This document shows, one piece after another, positions 44,213 to 53,879 of a stretch of 64,000 bases of DNA. The notes under the pieces were generated by a model. That model ran no database searches. It was not told the DNA's origin and saw only the letters and a program-made list of their open reading frames with translations. Each line of letters starts with the position of its first letter. Position 1 is the stretch's first letter. This stretch comes from Risungbinella massiliensis (GTDB lineage Bacteria; Bacillota; Bacilli; Thermoactinomycetales; Thermoactinomycetaceae). The stretch covers positions 625,394-689,393 of the forward strand of contig NZ_LN812103.1 of NCBI RefSeq assembly GCF_000942395.1. Reading direction: 5' to 3'. Both the position numbers and the translations under genes were made by a program.

Positions 44213-45151
44213 ATGAAATGGACGGAAGTTTGCGTACATACCAATGCAGAAGCAACAGAAATGGTAAGTTTCCATCTGCAAGATCTTGGTGCTGAAGGAG
44301 TTTCGATCGAAGATCCAGAGGTTCTACAACAAGACTGGACGCAAGGATATGGAGAGATTGTAGCACTTAATCCAGCCGATTATCCGACGGAAGGGATCCG
44401 CATCAAGACATATCTAGCTGAGATGGTAGATATAGAAGCTTTTTGTCGAGAATTACAGATGAGATTAACCGATTTAAAAGGGATGGGAATCGATCCAGCA
44501 CCAGCAACCATTTCAACACAAGAAATAGACGAAGCTAGCTGGGCGAATGCTTGGAAACAATACTATAAACCAGTACGAATCACAGAGAAACTGACAATCC
44601 AGCCAGTCTGGGAAGAGTATGTTCCAGAGTCGGAAGAAGAGATGGTAATTCGACTCGATCCTGGTATGGCGTTTGGTACAGGGACACATCCTACTACATC
44701 ACTTAGTATGAAACTACTGGAAAAGTACCAACCTGAGGGTGCAAGAGTAATCGACGTTGGATGTGGAAGTGGAATTTTAAGTATTGCTTCTGCCCGTTTG
44801 GGAGCAAAGAGTGTACTAGCACTGGACTTGGACCCAGTTGCAGTCCGCAGTAGCAAAGAGAATATTGCTTTAAATGAATTAGAAGAGACGATTTCATGTC
44901 GACAAGGAGATCTGTTAATAGGGGTCTCCCAAAAAGCTGATCTAGTAGTATCTAATATTTTAGCGGAGATAATTGTTCTCTTTACACACGATCTGCCAAG
45001 AGTGCTAGAACCAGGTGGAACCTTTATCGCCTCAGGAATTATCGAAGAAAAAGAAGAATTGGTATTGCAGTCGCTTCGTGAGGCAGGAATAGAGGTGGTG
45101 GAAACGATCTACCAAGAAGGTTGGGTAGCGATCGCCGCAAAAAAATGGTAA
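44213..45151 (+). CDS. prmA: Ribosomal protein L11 methyltransferase
   Basis: SAM-dependent trimethylation of ribosomal protein L11. The 312 residues have the N-terminal L11-recognition domain (KWTEVCVHTNAEATEMV start), a linker rich in aromatic residues (EASWANAWKQYYKPVRI), GMAFGTGTHPTT, and the SAM motif VIDVGCGSGILSIASARLGA with VVSNILAEII. ATG 44213 after AGGAAGA; the 22-codon extension to 44147 is not conserved. Forms an operon with rsmE and mtaB. Confidence 0.95.
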   Translation: MKWTEVCVHTNAEATEMVSFHLQDLGAEGVSIEDPEVLQQDWTQGYGEIVALNPADYPTEGIRIKTYLAEMVDIEAFCRELQMRLTDLKGMGIDPAPATISTQEIDEASWANAWKQYYKPVRITEKLTIQPVWEEYVPESEEEMVIRLDPGMAFGTGTHPTTSLSMKLLEKYQPEGARVIDVGCGSGILSIASARLGAKSVLALDLDPVAVRSSKENIALNELEETISCRQGDLLIGVSQKADLVVSNILAEIIVLFTHDLPRVLEPGGTFIASGIIEEKEELVLQSLREAGIEVVETIYQEGWVAIAAKKW

Positions 45152-45167
45152 AGTAGGAAGGGTCTAT

Positions 45168-45902
45168 ATGCAGCGATATTTTATCGAATCAAAGCAAATT
45201 CAAGATGATCAGATTCTCCTAACTGGTGAGCCGTATCACCATCTCATCAAGGTATTACGGTCGGAAGTAGGAGATCGATTTCTCTGTTGTGATGGGCAAG
45301 GTATGGATTATCTTGCCGAAATAATAGATATTTCTCCTAATACACTTGTTTGTCGAGTGATAAAAAAGACTCCTTCTGAGGGAGAGCCAGTGGTGCAAGT
45401 AACGGTGGCACAAGCTCTCCCGAAAGGAGATAAATTAGAATGGATTTTACAAAAGGGTACGGAGATTGGAGCTCACGCTTTTCTTCCCTTCTCTTCTCAA
45501 CGAACCATTGTGAAATTGGAACCCAAAAAAGAAGCGAAGAAGCATGCTAGATGGCAAAAGATTATTGCTGAAGCCGCAGAGCAAGCACATCGTGGACGGG
45601 TTCCGGAGCTTCTTTCCCATCACAGTTGGAAAGAGCTAATTCAGTGTTTCTCAGAATATGGGGAAGTCTGGATCGCCTACGAAAAAGGAGGCATGGGGCT
45701 TGCTCCTGCTTGTGAGCAGTCGAAAGGCTCTAGCATTTTATTGGTGATCGGTTCTGAGGGTGGTTTTTTGGAGGAAGAGATAGAGGAAGCAGAAGCACAT
45801 GGTGCCAAACGGATTACGCTAGGAAAGCGGATCTTGCGTACTGAGACTGCTTCTCTTTGTGCTCTTTCCGCTATCTTTTTTGCGAATGGCGAAATGTCCT
45901 AG
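45168..45902 (+). CDS. rsmE: 16S rRNA (uracil-1498-N3)-methyltransferase
   Basis: SPOUT-class methyltransferase, 244 residues, with an N-terminal PUA-like RNA-binding part (HHLIKVLRSEVGD) and C-terminal knot motifs (AEAAEQAHRGRVPE, VIGSEGGFLEEEIE, LGKRILRTETA). ATG after GGAAGGG. Lies 16 nt after prmA and 13 nt before mtaB, as in Bacillus. Confidence 0.95.
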   Translation: MQRYFIESKQIQDDQILLTGEPYHHLIKVLRSEVGDRFLCCDGQGMDYLAEIIDISPNTLVCRVIKKTPSEGEPVVQVTVAQALPKGDKLEWILQKGTEIGAHAFLPFSSQRTIVKLEPKKEAKKHARWQKIIAEAAEQAHRGRVPELLSHHSWKELIQCFSEYGEVWIAYEKGGMGLAPACEQSKGSSILLVIGSEGGFLEEEIEEAEAHGAKRITLGKRILRTETASLCALSAIFFANGEMS

Positions 45903-45915
45903 GGGGTGAACAAAG

Positions 45916-47262
45916 ATGAATCGTATTGCCTTTCATACACTAGGTTGTAAAGTGAATTCGTATGAAACAGAGGCTATGTGGCAAGTCTTTCAAAAAGCAG
46001 GTTATGACAAAGTAGACTTTGAGAACGAAGCGGATGTCTATCTAATCAATACATGTACGGTAACCAATACAGGGGATAAAAAGAGTCGCCAAGTGATTCG
46101 TCGTGCGATTCGTAAAAATCCTGATGCTGTGATCGTGGTTACGGGTTGTTATGCACAAACTTCGCCAGCAGAAGTGGCAGCCATCCCAGGGGTAGATGTA
46201 GTAGTTGGTACCCAGGGTCGGGATCAGTTAGTAGAGTATGTAGAACAATATCGCAAGGAAAGACAACCGATTAATGCAGTAGCAAATATTATGAAGCAAC
46301 GTGAATACGAAGAGCTAAACGTACCATCTTTTTCCGATCGGACTAGAGCATTCCTCAAAATCCAAGAAGGATGCAACAACTTCTGTACTTTCTGTATTAT
46401 TCCTTGGGCCAAAGGACTATCTCGTAGCCGTAAACCGGAGAATGTACTAGCAGAAGCACGTAAACTAGTGAATGCAGGATACAAAGAGATCGTCTTAACA
46501 GGGATTCATACTGGTGGTTACGGGGATGACTTTGAAGACTATAAATTAGCTGATCTACTCTGGGATCTAGACAAGATCGAAGGTCTCAAGCGCATCCGAA
46601 TCAGCTCGATTGAAGCAAGTCAAATTGATGATCGGATCATTGAAGTGCTAAATGCTTCCGAAAAAATGTGTCGTCATCTGCATATCCCGCTACAAGCAGG
46701 GGATACGGATGTCCTAAAACGGATGCGTAGAAAGTATACAGCGGATGAGTATCGAGAAACGATCTTGAAGCTCCATCAAGCGATGCCAGATGTAGCGATT
46801 ACGACAGACGTAATTGTTGGATTCCCAGGAGAGACAGAGGAGCAATTTGAAACAGGTTACCGTTTTGTTGAAGAACTTGGCATGTATCAGCTACATGTCT
46901 TTCCATACTCCAAACGTACTGGGACACCGGCTGCTCGTATGACGGATCAGGTACCAGATGAGATCAAACATGCGCGTGTTGCTAAACTGATTGAACTATC
47001 CAAACGTCTCACCAAACAATATGCTGAGAAATTTGTTGGAGAAGTATTAGAGGTAATTCCAGAGCACCCACTGCGTCAAGATCCAGAGAGTGGATTATAT
47101 GTAGGGTATGCTGATAATTATCTACAAGTAGCATTCCCAGCGACAGAAGACATGGTTGGAAAAGTCTGCCGTGTTCGAATTGATCGTGCTGGTGATGAGA
47201 CTTGTATTGGTACCTTTGTACGTGTAGTGGATGAAGTGCCACGTCCGGCTAAAGCAGTTTAA
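45916..47262 (+). CDS. mtaB: tRNA t6A37 methylthiotransferase MtaB
   Basis: Converts t6A37 to ms2t6A37 in tRNAs reading ANN codons. The 448-residue protein has the N-terminal UPF0004 domain with three cluster Cys (LGCKVN, NTCTVT, GCYAQT), the radical SAM domain (CNNFCTFC, CxxxCxxC) and a C-terminal TRAM domain. GTGCK-type start MNRIAFHTLGCKVNSYE is typical of MtaB rather than MiaB. Followed by a strong terminator. Confidence 0.95.
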   Translation: MNRIAFHTLGCKVNSYETEAMWQVFQKAGYDKVDFENEADVYLINTCTVTNTGDKKSRQVIRRAIRKNPDAVIVVTGCYAQTSPAEVAAIPGVDVVVGTQGRDQLVEYVEQYRKERQPINAVANIMKQREYEELNVPSFSDRTRAFLKIQEGCNNFCTFCIIPWAKGLSRSRKPENVLAEARKLVNAGYKEIVLTGIHTGGYGDDFEDYKLADLLWDLDKIEGLKRIRISSIEASQIDDRIIEVLNASEKMCRHLHIPLQAGDTDVLKRMRRKYTADEYRETILKLHQAMPDVAITTDVIVGFPGETEEQFETGYRFVEELGMYQLHVFPYSKRTGTPAARMTDQVPDEIKHARVAKLIELSKRLTKQYAEKFVGEVLEVIPEHPLRQDPESGLYVGYADNYLQVAFPATEDMVGKVCRVRIDRAGDETCIGTFVRVVDEVPRPAKAV

Positions 47263-47283
47263 TAGAATCAGAATGGATAACAT

Positions 47284-47323
47284 AACAGAATGTCTATCGA
47301 AAAAGATAGATATTCTGTTTTTT
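47284..47323 (+). terminator. prmA-rsmE-mtaB terminator
   Basis: AACAGAATGTCTATC and GATAGATATTCTGTT form a long stem, followed by TTTTTT. Confidence 0.88.
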
Positions 47324-47427
47324 ATTGAATTTGTTTTGAAAATTATAAAAAATTTTTTGGAGTTTGTTTATTATTAGAAATATACGGGAACTGGGAATCA
47401 AGTCAGATCCCAAAGGAGGAGAGATAA

Positions 47428-48031
47428 CTGAATAGAACAGTTAGTATGAGATGGATTATAATTTTTACTATTGTTGTAATTGGTTGTATGCATTTATACA
47501 CTTATCTTGATAGGATGCTGTTTCTTTCGAAACTAGAAGGTACTATTTACTATTTGAAAGAGAATAAACAGAATGGTTTGATTGAATTATATAAGTCAGA
47601 CGCATCTTTAACAAATGAGACTCTCATGAAGGAAAAGAAAATTCAAATAATAATATGATATCTTTTTATGTAGATCCAGAGTCCAAAATAATTAGGTTTA
47701 TTGCTATGTATGAATCTCATTGGTCTACTTATGAGATAAAAGAAGACGCAAAAGAAGCAACTCTCCTATCCAAAAAAGAAGATTCATCGATTCCTGATGA
47801 TCCACTTTATGTAGGTTATAACATTTCGAAATAGTGCAAATGCCAATTAAGTCGCCATTCCCAAATGATAAGTATGATTTATATTTTATATTGGTAGATG
47901 ATTTGCTTTTTACAAAGATATTTACTGGAGATAATGGAATAGGAATGCGTATTGAGGAACGAGACTCTGGAAAAAGTGTTAAATATATAGATACAGACGA
48001 AGTAATATACGATATTCAATTTCTTAAATAG
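47428..48031 (+). pseudogene. Small membrane-anchored protein gene broken by two frameshifts
   Basis: Three consecutive plus-strand pieces read as one protein if two shifts are repaired. Piece 1 (to 47658) has an N-terminal membrane span (MRWIIIFTIVVIGCMHLY); piece 2 is 47655-47834 (SFYVDPESKIIRFIAMYESHW); piece 3 is 47834-48031 (KYDLYFILVDDLLFTKIFTGDNG). Each junction overlaps stop and start by a few bases and shifts the frame the same way; the first shift falls near the A-rich GGAAAAGAAAA tract. A good AAAGGAGGAG site is spaced 8 nt from a CTG (47428) in frame with the first ATG 47446, so the original start may be mutated. No family is recognised. Sequencing error is an alternative explanation. 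Confidence 0.6.
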
Positions 48032-48040
48032 AAATAAATG

Positions 48041-48070
48041 AACCCTTTCCAAGAACAAACGGAAAGGGTT
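48041..48070. terminator. Hairpin between pseudogene and lipid kinase
   Basis: AACCCTTTCC and GGAAAGGGTT form a perfect 10-bp stem between convergent units; the T-tail is weak on both strands. Confidence 0.55.
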
Positions 48071-48116
48071 ATGTGATTTATGGATCTTTTCATATGAGAA
48101 TAGCTATCAGCTATGT

Positions 48117-48989
48117 TTATAATATTTGCAACGACTTGGGCAATATCTCGATCTCAATTGGAGTCTTACCGATAATCTCCCCATCAGCATGGATAACAAG
48201 CTCCCTATCTGCGGCGATTTGGATACTTTTTCCTTTGTAAAATGAGACAGCTGGATTATTTACATGCGCACCACGATACACGAGTGGGAACAAAGCGAGC
48301 AAGCGCAGTGGAGAAAGTCCACGAACACAGGCTACATCAAGGAGTCCATCTGTCTGATCTGCCTCTGGACAAATACGCATTCCGCCTCCATAGGTTGGTA
48401 AGTTGCAAATGGCGGCCAACCAAGCATCAGAGATAGTTACTTCTGTACCATCTATTGTGAAATATAAGTTGGTTTTCTGATAGCGAGTGATATTTCGTAA
48501 GACCCCAAGTGCATAAGCTAGACTCCCAAAGCGTTTTTTCCAGTTAGATTTGGTGACCAGTTCTGCCACTTCTCCATCAAATCCAACACCAAAGTTACAG
48601 ACTGCTACCTGATCTCCAAAAGAGAGAATATCAATAGATCGAGTTTGGTTATCTAAAATGCGTTCTAATGCTTGTACCGGCTGCATGGGAATTTGGTTGC
48701 TAAGGGCAAAGTCATTTCCTGTACCAGCTGGAATATACCCAAAAGGAATACCGCTTTTCCACATACCATTGACCACTTCGTGTACGGTTCCATCGCCTCC
48801 GATTGCCACGATCTTGTCCACATCAGTCCGAATTGCTTGCAGTTTGGCAATGACGGTAGCATGCCCCTTTGATTCGGTGTAGAAGACTTGGTAGGGAATA
48901 GACAATGAGGTCAATTTTTTTTCTACTTCACTCCAATGTTGTGCTCCTTTGCCTTTTCCGGCATTGGGATTCACAATAAATGAGATCAT
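48117..48989 (-). CDS. YegS/BmrU-type diacylglycerol/lipid kinase
   Basis: A 290-residue DAGK-catalytic-domain lipid kinase: IVNPNAGKGKG at the N-terminus, the ATP-binding AIGGDGTVHEVVNG loop, PAGTGNDFA and CNFGVGFDGEVAE. The likely activity is phosphorylation of diacylglycerol or a related lipid at the membrane; the exact substrate is unknown. ATG after GGAGGA. A single gene; 48990-49178 holds no gene. Confidence 0.88.
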   Translation of the reverse strand: MISFIVNPNAGKGKGAQHWSEVEKKLTSLSIPYQVFYTESKGHATVIAKLQAIRTDVDKIVAIGGDGTVHEVVNGMWKSGIPFGYIPAGTGNDFALSNQIPMQPVQALERILDNQTRSIDILSFGDQVAVCNFGVGFDGEVAELVTKSNWKKRFGSLAYALGVLRNITRYQKTNLYFTIDGTEVTISDAWLAAICNLPTYGGGMRICPEADQTDGLLDVACVRGLSPLRLLALFPLVYRGAHVNNPAVSFYKGKSIQIAADRELVIHADGEIIGKTPIEIEILPKSLQIL

Positions 48990-49169
48990 GCTATTCCATC
49001 CTCCATTTTCATAATTGTTATGCTTTTTAAACTTAAATCGTGAAAATCTAAATTTGAAGTTTTACGAAATAATAGATAAGAGCATAAGTAACATCTTTCT
49101 CCGAATAATTTATTTTCTCATAGATTGTAGTTTTAGGATATGCGAACAAAGATGCTCTTTCCGAGACAA

Positions 49170-49197
49170 AAAGACGACTCAAATGGAGTCGTCTTTT
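49170..49197 (-). terminator. Terminator of the amino-sugar operon
   Basis: AAGACGACTC and GAGTCGTCTT pair; on the minus strand it is followed by TTTTTG. The stop codon of the last gene lies inside the stem. Confidence 0.8.
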
Positions 49198-50087
49198 GGA
49201 TGGGTGTTTTGATACAGATAAAGTGCTCCTTTTGTAGAGGAGACTGGTATTGATAATAGGGAGAGCTGGGAATGATGACGATGCAGATGAGTTTGGAAAG
49301 CCTGTCGTACTTCTGGAATCTTTTCTAATACACTTCCTTTGATTGCCACAGTCAGATGTCCATTCCATGATAGTTTTTGGGCAAGATACCAAGTAGTTTC
49401 CGCAAGATGTCGACTTGCTATTTCCAAAATACCTTGAGATGTGGGTTCGCCCACACGAGCCATTTTGACGACAATTGGGACTAGACTAGCGATTTCATCT
49501 TTGGTAGCAGCATAGACGAATTGTTTGATCTCTTGAACCTTGGTTAATTGGAGTTGATCCAAGATGGCAAGGGAGAGTTTGCTAGCAGGTGTTCCGATGT
49601 CTTCATGTTGAACCATCTGTCGAATTGCTTCCATTGCAATCCAGTAGCCACTGCCCTCATCCCCGATCAAATGCCCCCAGCCTCCAGCCATCGTATAGGT
49701 ATTGCCTCGCTTGCCAAGAGATACTGAGCCTGTTCCAGCGATGGTTAGGATGCCGTCTTTCCCTTGTAAGAGGGCAGCGTGTGCGATGACAGCATCGTTG
49801 ACGATCTGAATGGTACAGGAAAATGTTTTAACTAGTAGTGCCTCAAGTGCTTTTTTTTGATCGCTTCCCTCGATTCCTGCCAGACCAAGATAGATCGCAA
49901 CACAATGAGCCTCAGGTAGTAGTTGTTGTGTTTGTTGGATTACCTCAATAATGTGCCGACTGGCTTTCTCATAATCTATTAATATGTTGCCAAAGCCACT
50001 GGTAGCACTAGAGAGCATATTACCTTCTAAATCATAGGCTACTGCTTCTGTTTTGGTACCGCCTCCATCTACGCCAATTAGATACAT
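49179..50087 (-). CDS. BadF/BadG-type sugar kinase, probable N-acetylglucosamine/MurNAc kinase
   Basis: A 302-residue ASKHA-fold kinase: LIGVDGGGTKTEAVAYD (phosphate 1), a NDAVIAHAALL segment, and IAGTGSVSLGKRG plus GGWGHLIGDEGSGYWI (phosphate 2/adenosine). The match is to the BadF family, which includes GlcNAc kinases. The start ATG overlaps the stop of mupG (TGATG), so the two are translationally coupled. In this operon it would phosphorylate the amino sugar released by the upstream glycosidases. The precise substrate is inference. Confidence 0.82.
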   Translation of the reverse strand: MYLIGVDGGGTKTEAVAYDLEGNMLSSATSGFGNILIDYEKASRHIIEVIQQTQQLLPEAHCVAIYLGLAGIEGSDQKKALEALLVKTFSCTIQIVNDAVIAHAALLQGKDGILTIAGTGSVSLGKRGNTYTMAGGWGHLIGDEGSGYWIAMEAIRQMVQHEDIGTPASKLSLAILDQLQLTKVQEIKQFVYAATKDEIASLVPIVVKMARVGEPTSQGILEIASRHLAETTWYLAQKLSWNGHLTVAIKGSVLEKIPEVRQAFQTHLHRHHSQLSLLSIPVSSTKGALYLYQNTHPKDDSI

Positions 50088-51181
50088 CAAGGTCGTTTTA
50101 CCTGGAAACGGAATTTATCCCAAGGTTGCAGTGTATCTAGTAAGAAAATTTCTTCCTCGACGATACGACCTACCACGTTCGTTTTCCCTGAATTTTTCAT
50201 GTCCTTAAGGGCAATTTGGAGTTCGCCTTTGTATTGACCATAAAGTTCGTTTTCAATGAGAATATCCCCTCGGCGAATGTCAGGAGTGTGCGTTGGTGGG
50301 AAGTCTTCGGCTTTATATTTGACTCGGCTTTGGGTAGAACGAATCATGTAATCTGAAACATCTCCCCGATAAAAATGAGGCTCTTCTAGAACGATTTTTT
50401 TCTCCAATGTAGTGATTTGCTCCGAAAGCGTAATATCAAAGGTCACTGGAGCAACAGTTAGTTCCCCAAGCGCTTGTAGTTCGGATTCCGAAGCATAGGC
50501 ATTGGCAATAATTACATCATCAATCAGTCCTGTTTGGATAAGATGTTTGGCCTGAGTGGTGATCGGTAGCTCACGATGCATCTCCAAGGAGCAAAGTCCT
50601 TCTGTCACTGGCCAAGGACCAAAGGAAGCGCTTTGAGCATTGACAAAGGCAGCCGTACGGATTCCTAGGTCATGAAAGGTTTTGCTACATTTTAGGAAAT
50701 GATCGTAGGAGAGTCCAGAATAGCGATGTGGATAAAAGTTATGTGATCCGATCAGATTCTCCTTGTTAGGGCGGTGGGAAAGGATATTTTGGATGTAGGT
50801 GGTACCAGAGTTCATGTTTACTTCGATTTTGAGATCATAAGGATTAAACGTCATAATCGATTCTTCGAGCCCAGTAAATCCTAGGTCTAGACGTATTCCA
50901 TAAGCACCCATCTCATGAAAAAAGGAGAGATCTTGGTAGGAGATTCCGAGCCGATCAAAAACTCGTGGTGCAATATCCACGATTACTTGCATTCCTAATT
51001 GGTTGGCATGAGCTATTGTTTGTTTGAAGCGAGTTAAGATTTCTTCTTTTTCCCCTTCAACAGATAGTAAGCAAGTAAAAATCCGTTTGAAGCCATGCTT
51101 TGCTGCCAGAGAGATATAGGCTAGATCTTGTTCTACTGTTGAATGTTCTGGGTAGATGGAGATACCGAATTGATTGGCCAT
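50087..51181 (-). CDS. mupG: MupG-family 6-phospho-N-acetylmuramidase (DUF871)
   Basis: A 364-residue TIM-barrel protein of the DUF871/MupG family, which hydrolyses MurNAc-6-phosphate-GlcNAc during peptidoglycan recycling. Landmarks are the GISIYPEHSTVEQDLAYI start, IVDIAPRVFDRLGI, RLDLGFTGLEE, NMNSGTTYIQN, HNFYPHRYSGL (active-site region) and a C-terminal small domain (RRGDILIENELYGQYKGELQI). Start ATG 51181 with AGGTGACC upstream. The adjacent anmK and kinase genes support a cell-wall salvage role. Confidence 0.88.
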   Translation of the reverse strand: MANQFGISIYPEHSTVEQDLAYISLAAKHGFKRIFTCLLSVEGEKEEILTRFKQTIAHANQLGMQVIVDIAPRVFDRLGISYQDLSFFHEMGAYGIRLDLGFTGLEESIMTFNPYDLKIEVNMNSGTTYIQNILSHRPNKENLIGSHNFYPHRYSGLSYDHFLKCSKTFHDLGIRTAAFVNAQSASFGPWPVTEGLCSLEMHRELPITTQAKHLIQTGLIDDVIIANAYASESELQALGELTVAPVTFDITLSEQITTLEKKIVLEEPHFYRGDVSDYMIRSTQSRVKYKAEDFPPTHTPDIRRGDILIENELYGQYKGELQIALKDMKNSGKTNVVGRIVEEEIFLLDTLQPWDKFRFQVKRP

Positions 51182-51242
51182 TTTGGTCACCTGCTTTATT
51201 AGATTTTGTCTTGTAGGTCTGTAGTTCCTTTTGGAGATATAC

Positions 51243-51292
51243 TCAGTCCGAGAATCTTGATCAGACTCGCACCTAGATCAAGATTTTCTCCG
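51243..51292. repeat. Dispersed hairpin repeat, family 2, copy 3
   Basis: GAGAATCTTGATC and GATCAAGATTTTCTC are the arms, with a short CAGACTCGCACCTA loop. It is the compact form of the repeats at 1751 and 33533, lying in the 170-bp gap between anmK and mupG. Confidence 0.55.
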
Positions 51293-51351
51293 TTATTCAA
51301 AATTTTGTGCAGGGTTATTAAAGTGCACATAGGATAAAAATTGACTACTTT

Positions 51352-52533
51352 TCATTTTTGCCGCTGTTGGATAAGCGTTGCGATCGATAGAGGATAGGGA
51401 GTGGTGATATTTCCTAAAATGACATGCTCTTTCGCCCCAGTTGCTTTGGGAGCATTGCTCGGGTTGCCGTGTATTGTCTCGTTTGCCAATACAGCAAAAG
51501 CAATCGCTTCTTTGGCACTGGAGGAGAAGCCCAAATCTTCTTGGATCCATACATGGCAGTCATGTTGCAAGAGATCTCGGATCATCTTTACAAGTGTCTT
51601 ATTGTAACTCCCCCCACCACCTAGAATTACCTCATCTATCGATAATGTAGGAAAGATAAACTCTCGATAGTTATCTGCGATTGACTGGGCGGTTAACATG
51701 GTCACGGAAGCGAGAATATCTTCTTTGGTGTGATGGACAAAGCGAGAGATAAGCTCCGTCGTCCATTGGTAACCAAAGACTTCCCGTCCTGTAGATTTAG
51801 GTGGTACTTGTTTGATGAATGGATGGGACATGCCATATTCGACGATCTCCGCTTTTACCGTTCCAGTAGCAGCAAACTGTCCGCCTGGATCATAGGAGGT
51901 TGCAAATAGTTGAGAGGTAACTTCGTCTATTATCATATTCCCAGGGCCTGTATCAAAAGCGGTAATCTCATCAAGAGAAGTGTTCGCACGCAGAACGGTC
52001 ACATTGCCAATGCCTCCAATATTTTGCAAGAGACGGCTTTTGATTGGATGTCGATAAAGCAAATACTCTGTATAAGGGACGAGTGGGGCTCCTTGCCCGC
52101 CTGCTGCCATGTCCATTGTACGGAAATTGGAAATAACACATACTCCAGTCTCATAAGCGATGATGGATGGTTCCCCTAGTTGCAGTGTCGAAGGAATCAT
52201 GTCTGCTTCAGGAAATGGTTGATGATAAATGGTTTGTCCATGAGATCCGATCAAATCTACTTTTTCCAATGGAAAATTCAGATCATGGCAAAGTTGCTTA
52301 ACCGCATCTGCGAACCAGTAACCTAGCTCAAAGTTAAGGCTATTGAGTTGTGGAGAAGTGCTATTGGTTGGAGAGATCGCTTGGACGATTTTATCTCGCA
52401 ATGCGGACGGTAGCGGATAAGTCTGAAAGCCAATAGTTTGAAGTTTTGTCTCTTTGCCTGAACCGGTGATCTCCACTAGTGCAGCATCTACCCCATCTAA
52501 GGAAGTACCAGACATCAATCCGATCACATACAT
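51352..52533 (-). CDS. anmK: Anhydro-N-acetylmuramic acid kinase
   Basis: Hydrolyses and phosphorylates 1,6-anhydro-MurNAc to MurNAc-6-phosphate. The 393 residues show the AnmK opening [48 protein letters not shown] and [13 protein letters not shown] after AAGGAG with 9-nt spacing. Lies 3 nt after the GH4 stop; the 170-bp gap to mupG carries a repeat. Confidence 0.95.
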   Translation of the reverse strand: MYVIGLMSGTSLDGVDAALVEITGSGKETKLQTIGFQTYPLPSALRDKIVQAISPTNSTSPQLNSLNFELGYWFADAVKQLCHDLNFPLEKVDLIGSHGQTIYHQPFPEADMIPSTLQLGEPSIIAYETGVCVISNFRTMDMAAGGQGAPLVPYTEYLLYRHPIKSRLLQNIGGIGNVTVLRANTSLDEITAFDTGPGNMIIDEVTSQLFATSYDPGGQFAATGTVKAEIVEYGMSHPFIKQVPPKSTGREVFGYQWTTELISRFVHHTKEDILASVTMLTAQSIADNYREFIFPTLSIDEVILGGGGSYNKTLVKMIRDLLQHDCHVWIQEDLGFSSSAKEAIAFAVLANETIHGNPSNAPKATGAKEHVILGNITTPYPLSIATLIQQRQK

Positions 52534-52536
52534 TCA

Positions 52537-53865
52537 CTAGCACTCCTTTGCAAAAAATTGGGGTAGATACGTCTGATGTGCTGTAAGCATCTCATCTAAG
52601 ACTGCTTTTGCTACCTTATCACTTGGGACTAGTGGATTGATTGTCATTGCGAGTAATGCTTTCTCATATGAACCAGTCACTGCCGCTTCAGAGGCAACTC
52701 GTTCGAACGATTTGATCTGTTGGACAAGACCGTTCACCTCTACAGGCAGCTCTCCGACATGGATTGGTTTGGGGCCATCTTTTGTGACAATACAGTTTAC
52801 TTCTACCGCAGACTCATCAGGAATTCCTGTAATGGCTCCGTTATTTTGTACATTGAGGGTTTGTATATCTTGCTTGTCGTTATAGATCGAGGAGATCAAG
52901 TTACAAGCCGCATCACTATAATAAGCTCCACCACGTTGTTCAAGTTGGGGCGGCTTGATAGTAAGATTTGGATCTCGATAAAGTTCAAATAGCTCCTCTT
53001 CCAATCGTTTCACTACCTCTGCCCGAGTCGTTCCTTTTTCAAACGAAATTAGTTCTTCAACTAGAATCTCTTTTGTTTTGTAGTAATAGCGATGATATGG
53101 ACAGAGCAGAATGCCCAGTGACTTCAAAAAGTCGGCTTGCCATGGGATTGGTGCGATGTTTCGCATTGAGACTTGATTTTCTGGTAGAGAAAGTAGATGA
53201 ATCACTTTTTCGGTTACTTCTACTTCATCCACCCAAATGTGTAATCCATAGACTAAGTGGTTCAATCCAGCAAAATCGATGCGGAGACGATGTAATTCAA
53301 CGTCTAAAAGTTTGGCGATCGATATTCTGGTATGGATCGGAAGATTGCATACTCCAACGATTTTTTTATGTTCGCTATAACGCAACATAGCTTCAGTTAC
53401 CATACCAGCAGGATTGGTGAAGTTAATCAGCCAAGCATTCGGACAGAGTTCTTGTATATCTTTTGCGATTTCCAGTAAAACAGGGATCGTACGTAATCCT
53501 TTAAACAGTCCGCCTGCTCCATTGGTTTCTTGTCCGATAATCCCATGCTGTAACGGAATTCGTTCATCTAATATACGAGCATCTAGTAATCCAACTCGCA
53601 TCTGAGTTGTAACAAAATCTGCCCCAACTAAGGCTTCACGACGGTTTAACGTCAAATGAATCTCCATTGGGATCCCAGCTTTTTCTACCATTCGTTTTGC
53701 TAGATTCCCTACAATGTCCAGTTTTTCTCTACCAGCTTCGATATCAACGAGCCAAAGCTCACGAACTGGTAGCTCCTTAAAACGTTTGATTAGTCCTTCC
53801 ACAAATTCTGGTGTATAGCTAGAACCACCACCTATGGTAACGATTTTTAGACCCTGTGAAGTCAT
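52537..53865 (-). CDS. Family 4 glycoside hydrolase (6-phospho-beta-glucosidase type)
   Basis: NAD- and metal-dependent GH4 enzyme, 442 residues. The NAD site is IVTIGGGSSYTPEFVEGLI; the catalytic/metal region includes QETNGAGGLFKGLRTIP, INFTNPAGMVTEAM and VGVCNLPIHTR (metal Cys), and a downstream HLVYG. This is the LicH/ChbF-like subgroup that splits phosphorylated disaccharides imported by a lactose/cellobiose PTS. Next to PTS IIB/IIC and anmK/mupG, the substrate may be phosphorylated chitobiose or a muropeptide-derived disaccharide (inference). ATG 53865 after GGAGG. Confidence 0.9.
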   Translation of the reverse strand: MTSQGLKIVTIGGGSSYTPEFVEGLIKRFKELPVRELWLVDIEAGREKLDIVGNLAKRMVEKAGIPMEIHLTLNRREALVGADFVTTQMRVGLLDARILDERIPLQHGIIGQETNGAGGLFKGLRTIPVLLEIAKDIQELCPNAWLINFTNPAGMVTEAMLRYSEHKKIVGVCNLPIHTRISIAKLLDVELHRLRIDFAGLNHLVYGLHIWVDEVEVTEKVIHLLSLPENQVSMRNIAPIPWQADFLKSLGILLCPYHRYYYKTKEILVEELISFEKGTTRAEVVKRLEEELFELYRDPNLTIKPPQLEQRGGAYYSDAACNLISSIYNDKQDIQTLNVQNNGAITGIPDESAVEVNCIVTKDGPKPIHVGELPVEVNGLVQQIKSFERVASEAAVTGSYEKALLAMTINPLVPSDKVAKAVLDEMLTAHQTYLPQFFAKEC

Positions 53866-53879
53866 TTTAGATTCCTCCA

